From Myxococcales bacterium UBA1660 (GTDB lineage Bacteria > Myxococcota_A > Polyangia > Polyangiales > Houyiibacteriaceae): a stretch of DNA of 64,000 nucleotides. A program made the position numbers and the translations under genes. This document shows, piece by piece, positions 1 to 8,000 of this stretch. How positions within the stretch are numbered: position 1 is the stretch's first letter; each line of letters opens with the position of its first letter. The notes under the pieces were generated by a model that worked only from the letters and a program-made list of their open reading frames with translations, did not search any database and had not been told where the DNA came from. Location of the stretch: positions 64,681-128,680 of the forward strand of contig DCLA01000045.1 in assembly GCA_002320815.1 (NCBI GenBank). Direction: 5' to 3'.

Positions 1-271
1 CCCCGGCGACCAAGGCGTCGCGAAACGGGCCCTCTGCGACGTAGTCCACCAGGGCGATGACGGGAACTTGGTGGAAGCGCGGATCGGCCCGCCACTCGCG
101 GAGCTCATCGGCGGCCTCGTGCCCCGACACGATGGCTGCGAGGACCCCGGGACGGGGGATGTTGGCGACGTCCTCGCGCGTGATCAGGGTGGCGCCGCCG
201 GCTGCGATGGCGTCGTCGACACCGTCGAGAGGCGTCCCCAACAGTACGACCTGAGATTCACCTCGACTCAT
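1..271 (-). CDS. Receiver-like domain protein, truncated by window edge
   Basis: The frame opens at an ATG at 271 and runs off the left edge, so only about 90 N-terminal residues are seen. The stretch with 'ELREWRADPRF', then 'VPVIALV' and 'ALVAG', follows the second half of a response-regulator receiver fold (helix 3, strand 4, helix 4 start). Where the phospho-acceptor Asp should end strand 3 the protein reads 'LAAIVSG', with no Asp, so this may be a degenerate receiver or simply a similar Rossmann-like fold. It starts 33 bases after the stop of the TgpA-like gene and on the same strand, so it is probably the tail of the same transcription unit. Family assignment is inference from pattern only. 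Confidence 0.5.
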   Translation of the reverse strand, partial: MSRGESQVVLLGTPLDGVDDAIAAGGATLITREDVANIPRPGVLAAIVSGHEAADELREWRADPRFHQVPVIALVDYVAEGPFRDALVAG

Positions 272-304
272 CCGTGCCAGGGTAGTTCACGCGCACTGTT
301 CGAT

Positions 305-2536
305 TCAACCGTCTCGGCGCTTCTCAAACTGAGTCCTGGAACGAATGGACGTCGACAGCGCTTTTCGTAGCCGAGCCACGTCTTCGGGCGGGAGGTCGCG
401 CCCGCCGAAGCGCACATCGAGGTAAGCCCGAGTGACCTCTTCGATCGTGTCCATACCCTCCAGATCGCCACTCTCCCGGAGCGCCGCGAGATGCTCCGCC
501 GGTGTACGCGAATGCGGGCGCGCGTGCCCCAGCTCGCGCAGCCTCCGGTCGAGCCGCCGATAGAGCGCGACGACGCCCGGTTCGATGCGCCGGCGCGCGC
601 GTCCCGCGCCACCGCGGCGCCCCCGGAACGTCCACCATCCGAGCACCAGCCCGAAGAGCCCGACCGGCACCAGCCACCAGAGGGCCGAGTCGCTCCCGCG
701 GGCCGACGCCGACTGCCCGTTCTCGGGAGCCATCGACGAGGAACTCTCATCCGAACGGAGACTCCGAAGGAAGCGGAAGAGCCGCCGGAGGCCGACCACC
801 TGGTCCCGGAGGTCGTAGCCGACGACGTCCCGAGCCCATCGCATGCGCATGGCGTCGAGGAAGGCCTGGAGTTCGGTCAGCATCCCATCCGCGGCCGCCA
901 TCTCTCCGCGGGCCGGTGGGGTGGGGTCCAGAGTGACCCATTGGCCGTCGAGCCAGGCTTCCACCCAACTGTGCGCGTCCCCCTGACGTATCGAGTAGTA
1001 GCCGCCGAATGGATTCAGGCGCCCCCCAACGAAGCCCGTCACGTTTCGTGAGGGAATACCCCCAGTCCGGAGCATCACCGCGAGCGCCGTGGAGAAGTAC
1101 TCGCAGTGGCCCTGCTTGGCCTCGAAGAGGAAGACCTCCAGAGGGTCCCGACCGCGGGTGTCCGGTTGGGAGAGGGTGTACTCGAGTTCATCGGAGTCCC
1201 GGAGCCACGCCTCGAGTCGCCGAGCCCGATCCCGATCGTCACCCTCCCCGCCAATTCGCGCCGCCAGCGCGGCGATCCTCTCCACGTGGGGAGGGAGTTG
1301 GAGGAACCGGGCGCGCTCGGCCTCTTCCATCGAGGAGTCGCTGGCCGGTCGGCGGGTGCCATCGCTCAGGACACGGTAGCGCAGTGGCAGACCGTCGGCG
1401 TCCGTGTAGCGCACCTCGTCGCCCAACCCGCGGATCAAGCGGCGAGGCTCATCGATCCCGCCGACGACCCGCGCGGGGACGGTGAGCCCCAAGGTCCCCG
1501 GCAACGTGAACACCACCTTCTCGTCCAGGGGGTCGAGCACGATGTCGTAGTGCTCGGAAGCATCGCGCTCGGAGCTCCCCGGCGTCAGCGTGTACACGTC
1601 GTCGGGGTCGCGACGGAGCCGACGGTGCGGCAGGTCGGTACGGGCCCACGCCCGACCGTCGTACTGGTCGAACGCAGTACCCCGGAGACGGAATGAGCGG
1701 CTCTCGGGGGGGTCCGCTCCCATCGCTCCCGGCGTGACCCGCAGGACGACCGTCGGATCGTTTCGGATGACGCCGAAGTCTCCCAGAGACACGTTGGAGC
1801 CAAACCCCGCGACGGTTTGTCCCGCCCCCTCGCCGAAGCTCAGGAACCCCATGCCCACCCGGGGTACGAGGAGGAAGAACGCCGCCGTGACCCCGAACAG
1901 CGGGATCGCGAGCGCGGCGGTTCCCAAGAGGAAGCCAGGGCCGGCGATCCGCCGGGAGCGGAGGACGCGCGTGATGACCTCGGCTCGGCGACGCTGCTCG
2001 GCGGGCGGATCGTCGGCGGACGGCGCCCCGCCGTAGTGGCGCTCGATCTCCGAACGCATGTGCGTCAGGGCGAGCATCCACGGGGTGAGGACCACGAACC
2101 CGAGAAAGATGGCCGCGTAGTCCAAACCCGTGGTGAGGACCGTGGCTCCGATGAGGTGGAGGAATGCCAGGGCCTGGATCTGCTGGTGGTCGCGAGCGGC
2201 GTTCCGGTTGAAGAGCTTGGCGATCTGGAGACCACCGGCGACCTCGAAGGCGAGGGTGAGGAGGCTCGCACCGAAGAAGAAGAAGCGAGCGATCTGCAGG
2301 AGGACCGCGGCGATCACCAGGCCGTTCCAGAACGAAACCCGCCGGGCGAGCTCGACGGGCGCGCGAGGCCGGGACGACCCGAGCCAGATACTGGCGACGT
2401 AGCCGACCAAGAGGAGCCCGGAGCCGAGGGAGCTCACCTGGTCCCCGCGGGTGAGGGCCACCAGACCGAGGCCCGCCATCGCGTAGGTCACCCCCGCATG
2501 GAGCCGATGGAAGGGCAGACCCCGGCGACTCCTCAC
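305..2536 (-). CDS. TgpA-type membrane transglutaminase-like protein (DUF3488/DUF4129)
   Basis: A 743-aa membrane protein. The N-terminal about 220 residues hold several hydrophobic helices of the DUF3488 type. A periplasmic transglutaminase-like core follows, with the triad visible as Cys478 ('QGHCEYF'), His522 ('DAHSWVEAW') and Asp537 ('TLDPTPP'). A further transmembrane helix ('ALWWLVPVGLFGLVLGWW') and a DUF4129-like cytoplasmic tail close the protein. This is the layout of Pseudomonas TgpA, an inner-membrane transglutaminase-fold protein whose substrate is poorly known. The start is a GTG overlapping the TGA of the upstream DUF58 gene (GTGA), so the two are translationally coupled. MoxR and DUF58 upstream are the classic partners. 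The triad is intact, so activity is plausible. Confidence 0.9.
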   Translation of the reverse strand: MRSRRGLPFHRLHAGVTYAMAGLGLVALTRGDQVSSLGSGLLLVGYVASIWLGSSRPRAPVELARRVSFWNGLVIAAVLLQIARFFFFGASLLTLAFEVAGGLQIAKLFNRNAARDHQQIQALAFLHLIGATVLTTGLDYAAIFLGFVVLTPWMLALTHMRSEIERHYGGAPSADDPPAEQRRRAEVITRVLRSRRIAGPGFLLGTAALAIPLFGVTAAFFLLVPRVGMGFLSFGEGAGQTVAGFGSNVSLGDFGVIRNDPTVVLRVTPGAMGADPPESRSFRLRGTAFDQYDGRAWARTDLPHRRLRRDPDDVYTLTPGSSERDASEHYDIVLDPLDEKVVFTLPGTLGLTVPARVVGGIDEPRRLIRGLGDEVRYTDADGLPLRYRVLSDGTRRPASDSSMEEAERARFLQLPPHVERIAALAARIGGEGDDRDRARRLEAWLRDSDELEYTLSQPDTRGRDPLEVFLFEAKQGHCEYFSTALAVMLRTGGIPSRNVTGFVGGRLNPFGGYYSIRQGDAHSWVEAWLDGQWVTLDPTPPARGEMAAADGMLTELQAFLDAMRMRWARDVVGYDLRDQVVGLRRLFRFLRSLRSDESSSSMAPENGQSASARGSDSALWWLVPVGLFGLVLGWWTFRGRRGGAGRARRRIEPGVVALYRRLDRRLRELGHARPHSRTPAEHLAALRESGDLEGMDTIEEVTRAYLDVRFGGRDLPPEDVARLRKALSTSIRSRTQFEKRRDG

Positions 2537-3555
2537 GGGATCTCCAGGAGGATGGCTCCCCGGCTCGCCTTGGCCAGCGGCGGCGCGTCGGCCTCGGGGA
2601 TGGTCTCTAGAAGCGCGAGGAATCGATGGATCGGGTCGGGGGACCCTCCGGCGAGGACCACCGGTGATCGAGCGCCGCGGACCAGGACCTCGACCGTGTA
2701 GCCGCGTTGGAGCGCGAGTCGGACCAGGGAGGCCGTCGTCGAGATCTGCGTTTCCAGACGCTCGTCCCAGTCGGCGGAGGCCTCGTTGGGGCGCATCTGG
2801 TCGAGCGTGAGGGCCAGTCGCCCCCGGCCCTCCCGGTAGCGCTCCCGCACCACGAAGCGGTCGAGCGCAGCGGATCGCCGCCAGTGGATCGACCGTGCCT
2901 CGTCGCCCTCCCGGTAGTCACGCACGCCCCGGATGTCTGCCCCACGGCCGGCCGCATCGAGGGTCTCCTCCCGCCCTGCACCGATCCCGAGGACGGCCTC
3001 CAGGCTCACCGGCACCAACGCCGGGAACACGACGACCTCGTCCTCTTCGCGGCGATGCCGCAGCTTCTCGATCAGCCCGAAGGGATGCCGGCTGGCGACG
3101 ACCAGAGCCTCGAAGCGGAGCCGCCCGCGACGCCCCGGGGTTCGCCGATACGACGCGCGTTGGGACGAGTCGCCCCCGACCTTGAGGAAGAAGCAGCGCC
3201 GCGACGCCTCCGTCTCTCCCTCGATCCGGTCCTCGACCTCGAGGGCATAGCTCGGGAGGTGGCGCTTGTGGTTGCGTAGCTCGACCTCGATCGCCGTGGG
3301 GGTCCCGGCGTAGAGCCGAGGCGGGAGGTGCCGATGGACCGTCACTCGCCAGAGAACCAGGTCGCTCAGCGTTCCGCTGACCAAGAGCAGGCTGAGCATG
3401 AGCCCCAAGACCAGATACAGGAGGTTGTTGCCGGTGTTGACCGCCGCGAGCCCCACTCCCAGGCACACGGCCAGGAAGACCTTCCCCTCCCGGGTCATGC
3501 GGAACACCCGGCGTCGCTCCCGACGCTTCTTCTTCGACCGGCCTAGGAGGGCCAC
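2533..3555 (-). CDS. DUF58 domain membrane-anchored protein
   Basis: About 340 aa. Two hydrophobic helices near the N-terminus ('VFLAVCLGVGLAAV' and 'LLYLVLGLMLSLLLVSG') are followed by a beta-rich region and the DUF58 signature 'DIRGVRDYREGDEARSIHWRRSAA'-like block (about residues 215-240), then a von Willebrand-like alpha/beta tail. DUF58 proteins almost always sit beside MoxR ATPases and transglutaminase-like membrane proteins, as here. I chose the GTG at 3555, eight bases after the MoxR stop; an ATG at 3498 ('MTREGK') is the alternative, and a longer frame back to 3630 would overlap the MoxR gene. The 3' end overlaps the TgpA start. Function is inferred as an adaptor or assembly factor for an envelope process. 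Confidence 0.85.
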   Translation of the reverse strand: MALLGRSKKKRRERRRVFRMTREGKVFLAVCLGVGLAAVNTGNNLLYLVLGLMLSLLLVSGTLSDLVLWRVTVHRHLPPRLYAGTPTAIEVELRNHKRHLPSYALEVEDRIEGETEASRRCFFLKVGGDSSQRASYRRTPGRRGRLRFEALVVASRHPFGLIEKLRHRREEDEVVVFPALVPVSLEAVLGIGAGREETLDAAGRGADIRGVRDYREGDEARSIHWRRSAALDRFVVRERYREGRGRLALTLDQMRPNEASADWDERLETQISTTASLVRLALQRGYTVEVLVRGARSPVVLAGGSPDPIHRFLALLETIPEADAPPLAKASRGAILLEIP

Positions 3556-3562
3556 CGTTCGA

Positions 3563-4516
3563 CTATAGGGGCACCGAGAGCTCGTCGACCACCGTACGAA
3601 TCGCCCGGAGGGCGTCGCTACGTTCGTCACCGCTCACGGCGGGGCGGATCCGATGTGCCAACACCGGCGCGGCCAGGGCCTTCACGTCGTCGGGAAGCGC
3701 GTGAGCCCGCCCCTCGACGAGCGCGCGCGCGCGGACGGCTCCCTCGAGAGCGAGCGCGGCCCGGGTGGATGCGCCGATCTCGATCAGCGGGCTCCGGCGG
3801 GTCGCGAGCACGATGCCATGGAGATAATCGAGGAGCACCGGCTCCATGCGTACGTGTTCGGTCGCACGACGGGCAGCCAAGAGCTCGTCGGTGGTCACGA
3901 CGGGCTCGACGCCGGCGAGGGGATCACGCCCGCGTCGTCGAGCGAGCACCTCCCGCTCCACCTCATCGGGGGGGTAGCCCATCTCGGTCCGGACCAGGAA
4001 CCGGTCCAGCTGCGACTCGGGCAACGGGTAGGTCCCGTGGAAGTCGAGAGGGTTCTGGGTCGCGATGACGAAGAAAGACTCGTCCAAGGGATGGGTCACG
4101 CCGTCGATCGACACCCGACGCTCGTCCATCGCCTCGAGAAGCGCGCTCTGGGTCCGGGGTGTCGTCCGATTGATCTCGTCGGCCAGGAGGAGCTGGGTGA
4201 ACACCGGTCCCGGGCGAAACACGAAGGTGCTGGAGTCGCGGTCGAAGACGTTGCCCCCGAGCACATCGCTCGGCATCAGGTCACTGGTGAACTGGAGCCG
4301 CCGATAGTCGAGGCCGAGACAGGCGGCGAGAGTACGGGCCAATGTGGTCTTGCCGACTCCGGGCACGTCCTCGACGAGGAGGTGTCCGCCGGCGAAGAGC
4401 GTCACCAGCGCGAGCTCGACGACCTCCTGCTTTCCCCGGAGAACCTTCCCGACCGCCTCGGCGAGGCGACGAGCGAGCGCGGACGCCGCCCGAACCGATT
4501 CGTCAGGCGAGGGCAC
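3563..4516 (-). CDS. MoxR family AAA+ ATPase
   Basis: A 317-aa ATPase with Walker A 'GVGKTT' (53-58), Walker B 'LLLADEINR' with Asp113-Glu114, sensor-like 'ATQNP' and a C-terminal lid with 'RSPLIEIGASTRA', all diagnostic of MoxR/RavA-type AAA+ proteins. The family acts as chaperone-like motors that load or activate partner proteins, often ones with von Willebrand or DUF58 domains. The GTG start lies inside the end of the S24/S26 peptidase gene (14-base overlap), so it is coupled to the peptide cassette upstream as well as to DUF58 and TgpA downstream. Length is standard for the family and all nucleotide-binding motifs are intact. Confidence 0.93.
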   Translation of the reverse strand: MPSPDESVRAASALARRLAEAVGKVLRGKQEVVELALVTLFAGGHLLVEDVPGVGKTTLARTLAACLGLDYRRLQFTSDLMPSDVLGGNVFDRDSSTFVFRPGPVFTQLLLADEINRTTPRTQSALLEAMDERRVSIDGVTHPLDESFFVIATQNPLDFHGTYPLPESQLDRFLVRTEMGYPPDEVEREVLARRRGRDPLAGVEPVVTTDELLAARRATEHVRMEPVLLDYLHGIVLATRRSPLIEIGASTRAALALEGAVRARALVEGRAHALPDDVKALAAPVLAHRIRPAVSGDERSDALRAIRTVVDELSVPL

Positions 4517-4928
4517 GAGTCCAAACGCGCCTCAGGCGCCAGGGAGCCATGACCCACTGTCGCCCCAGCCAGGTCACCGAGTGCCGGAGAGGCCTCGGGA
4601 CCTCCTCGACCGAGACCCAACGGCCCCGGACGCGAATCGCGGTGACCACCCCGATGACGTCGGCCTCGGTGATCCGTTCGGACCCCTTGGAGGCATCGCC
4701 GCGCAGGAGCAGTGTCCCGTCGACATCACGCTCGTCGCGAACGACCCGGTGCGCCAACTGACGCCCCGAGTCGTCCACGGCCACGACCACACGCCGCAAC
4801 AAGGGCTCGCGGGGCACGACGCTCCGGATTCGAAGCGTCGTGCCAGGTCCGAACCAGGGCCTCATGCTGCCGGTGGCGACCTGGACTTCCAGGGTTCCCG
4901 CCACGTCCAACGCGAGGCCCAAGCTCAT
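4503..4928 (-). CDS. Soluble S24/S26 signal-peptidase-like serine protease
   Basis: A 141-aa protein with the S26 nucleophile motif 'TGSMRP' (Ser21) and a second block 'LAHRVV' with His60, followed by 'LRGDASKG'. In bacterial type I signal peptidases the second catalytic residue is Lys; a His in the 'HR' setting is the arrangement of the ER/SipW type, so a Ser21-His60 dyad is the likely active site. There is no transmembrane helix or signal sequence before the nucleophile, unlike true signal peptidases, so it should act in the cytosol. Its ATG overlaps the stop of the 55-aa peptide gene (ATGA). That placement suggests it could remove a leader from the modified peptide, which is inference. Confidence 0.75.
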   Translation of the reverse strand: MSLGLALDVAGTLEVQVATGSMRPWFGPGTTLRIRSVVPREPLLRRVVVAVDDSGRQLAHRVVRDERDVDGTLLLRGDASKGSERITEADVIGVVTAIRVRGRWVSVEEVPRPLRHSVTWLGRQWVMAPWRLRRVWTRALA

Positions 4929-5092
4929 TGGGGTTGCGACGGGTCGATGGCGCAGCCGCCACCGTCGTCGGGACCGTACGCGCAGGCGGCAACCAGCGAA
5001 TCGAACGCCGCAGACTCGGCGATGGCAGGAGGCTCGTATTCGCTCCCCGGCGCGCTGTCCGGGGAGGTGGGATCATTCTCGGTAGTGTTCAT
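4925..5092 (-). CDS. 55-aa candidate RiPP precursor peptide
   Basis: A short frame read directly from the sequence. The ATG at 5092 overlaps the TGA of the FG-GAP lipoprotein (TGATG) and its own TGA overlaps the ATG of the S24/S26 peptidase (ATGA). The N-terminal half is polar and acidic with no signal peptide. It holds 'YEPPAI' (Tyr19, Pro22, Ile24), a match to the YxxPx[L/I] leader motif that RRE domains recognise in lasso-type precursors. The C-terminal half holds 'CAYGPDDGGGC' (Cys37 and Cys47, Tyr39) and ends in a short tail with Ser52. With a PqqD-like protein, a radical SAM/SPASM enzyme and an HprK-like ATPase in the same unit, a ribosomally made and modified peptide is the simplest reading. 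No homologue is recognised; product unknown. Confidence 0.7.
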   Translation of the reverse strand: MNTTENDPTSPDSAPGSEYEPPAIAESAAFDSLVAACAYGPDDGGGCAIDPSQPQ

Positions 5093-8000
5093 CAGTAATA
5101 GATCCAGAGGCGACCTTGGTTCGACGTGCCCGCGCCCGTGGGCCAGTCGGGCTCGCCGATGACGAAGTCGTAGTAGCCGTCACCGTTCACGTCACCGACA
5201 TATTGCGAGGCGCGACGGCGTACGGTCTCGCCGCTGCCCACGGGGGGGTCGAAGATCACGTCGGCCGAAGACCGGGTGATGCTGCTGGTGACCCGACCAT
5301 ACCAGAGTCGCACGTCACCGCGAGCGGTTCCGGTGTCGCGCGAGCCCAGCAGGAGGTCCGGGGAGCCATCACCGTCGAGGTCGCCGACGAGCCCTCGGAC
5401 GGGAGAGTACCCCTGGCCGATATCGACACCGAACTGGTCACCGGCTGCGTCCATCAGATCGTTGGTCGCCGTGAAGCCGGTGGTGAAAGAGGATTCGCCG
5501 GTCAGCACGTAGACGATGCCGCCCATCGCGGTATCCGCGATGGCGATGTCCCGGACGCCCATGCCGTCGATGTCTCCGACGCTCTCGGCGCTGCTCCCGA
5601 ACGATCCGATGGCTCCCCCCATCAGAGTGGGGAGCGTGTCCCACTCGATGCGCTGGAGCCCCGGGCCCGTGTAGGCGCGCCCGTTGAGTCGACGGGCAGT
5701 ACTGGGCACCGAGACGTTGCCCGACCCCGAGGCCGCGATCACCAGGTCGGCGCGCGCGTCGAGGTCGATCGACCCCGCCGAGGCGGACGCCGTTCCGATG
5801 AACTGCTGAGTCGGCGCCGTCGTGGAGCGAACCACGAACCCGCTCATGTCCGTGACCGGCGTCCCCGTGGTCCCGGCGGAAAACGAGCTCCGGCCGAGCA
5901 GCACGTACTGCGCGCCCCGGAACCCGTCGACGCCGGCAGCGCCCACGGAGAGGTCCGGAGCGCCGTCGCCATCGAAATCACCGGCGGCGTTGATGTCGAA
6001 TCCGAAGTAGTCGCCGGTGGTCTCGCCGCGGATGCAGAGCACCCCGGTACCCGGGCACGACGCGGCCCCCACGATGATGGTCGTCGAGGACCAAGCCGCA
6101 CGGCTCGCGCGGCCGAAGAAGACGTACACGCTGTTCTGCAGCGGGGACGCGATCGCGAAGTCCGGACGCCCGTCCCGGTTGAAGTCGCCGATGCCCTTGA
6201 CGCCGCCGAGGATGGCATCGCCACCGAGCCCGGCACCACCTTGGATGGTGACGTTCGGCGCCTCGGGAACGGCGCTTCCGCCGAGGGAGCGACCGAAGAA
6301 GATGAAGGCCTGCCCGCTGCCCCCGATGACGAAGTCGGGGATGGTGTCGCCGTCGATGTCGCCGACGGCGGTCGCGGACGCACCGAGCGCGCGGCTCGTG
6401 GCGAGGCGGACTTCCTGAGTCAGGTACTCCAAGGTGACCTCCACCGATGCCGCCAGAGGCGTCGGAGAGTCGCCGATGTCGAACGCACGCACTGCGCAGT
6501 ACACGGTCTCGCCGGTGGCGAACCCGGAAACGTCCTGACTGACGACCGCCCCGGGAGTCGCCGCGGTCTCGGCGTAGAACACCGACGCGGCGGTCCAATC
6601 GGCCTCGTCCTCGATCAGCTCGGAGCTGCACCGCACCTCCGTACGCGCCAGGGCACGCCCATCGGTATCGGCCTGGGCGGTCCACTGGAGACGAACGATG
6701 CCGGCGCGGCGGTCAGGGACCGAAGCGATGGCCAGATCGTCGAGGGCTAGGATGGGAGGCTGACTGTCGATGTCCACCACCGAGGTGGCCGTCGCCGTCC
6801 CTGCGTCCGTGGTGACGTTGAGCCGGACGGGGACGTCCGCGCCCTCCTGCACGTCGACGCAGACGTCGACCATCCCGCCGCTGATCGTCGCCGGCTGCCC
6901 GGTGACCGTGCCGACATCGACGGTAGCGGTGGCGGAGTCCGGTGCGTTCGTCGTACCGCGAACGCGGATCTGCAGCCCGGCGGTCGCGGGGTCGCAGTCG
7001 TCATCGGCGTTCAGAGCCGAGCCGGCGGTCGGCTCGGTCACCCGCACGGAGGCCACGTCGGCGACGGTGATGTCGCAGAGGAGACGGCAGCCGGTGTTGC
7101 CAGCCGGGTCCGTCGCACAAGCCTCGAGCTCGAGGGCGCCACCCGTCGGGAAGGCCGTGTTGAAGAGAATGACCTGCCCCGACCGAGTCGACGACGTTTC
7201 ACGAAGGACTTCGGTCCCGTCCGCACGGACGACGAGGGTGGTCGCGTCCACGTTGTTGACCGTCGGGTTCGAGACCTTGATCTGGTAGTCGAACGCCGGC
7301 GTGCCGGGGTTCTGGTCGTCGATGCTGGGCCGGAGGACGCTTCCGCAGACCGGCTCGAAGAAGTCGAGATCCGGTTCCGCGCAGTCCGGGAAGAGGGTGA
7401 TCGGAACGGACGTTCCGACGACTCGGTCGACCTCCATCCGCGCGAAGACATCGATCGAGGACCCGTCGTCGAAGGAGGAGATGGGCACGCTATCGAACAC
7501 GGCGGTGCCCTCGTAGGGCGCCGGCACCCCCGCCTCGACCACGCAGGTCGAGCTGCCGAGCACGGCATCCGTCAACGCTTGGCGCAGCTCGACGGTCTCG
7601 CCCAGGTCGGTGCAGAGCACGCGGAACGCGATTTCACAGTCATCCGTCGACGGGTCGAGGTCGGCCTCGTACGGGGTGGCTCCCGACGCCCCGAGCTCGT
7701 TGAAGCGAGCGCCTCCCGCGGGAGTCTCGATCTCGAGCTGAGGGGCCTCGGTCCGGACCTGCAGGGCGACGCGGCCCTCGCCGACGTTCCCCGCCTCGTC
7801 GGTCACCCGGACGCAGAGCTCCTGGTTGAACGACGTGCCCAGGGTCGCGCGACCGCTGACGCTTCCGCCGGAGAGCGTGACCGGCTCACCCGCAGCGGAG
7901 CAGGGCCCGGCCACGGCGCTCACACAGCCTTCGCCGCTCACGGTTCCCGAGACATCGATCTGGATTCCCTCGACCTCGGAATCCAGGTCGTCGGTGTCCA

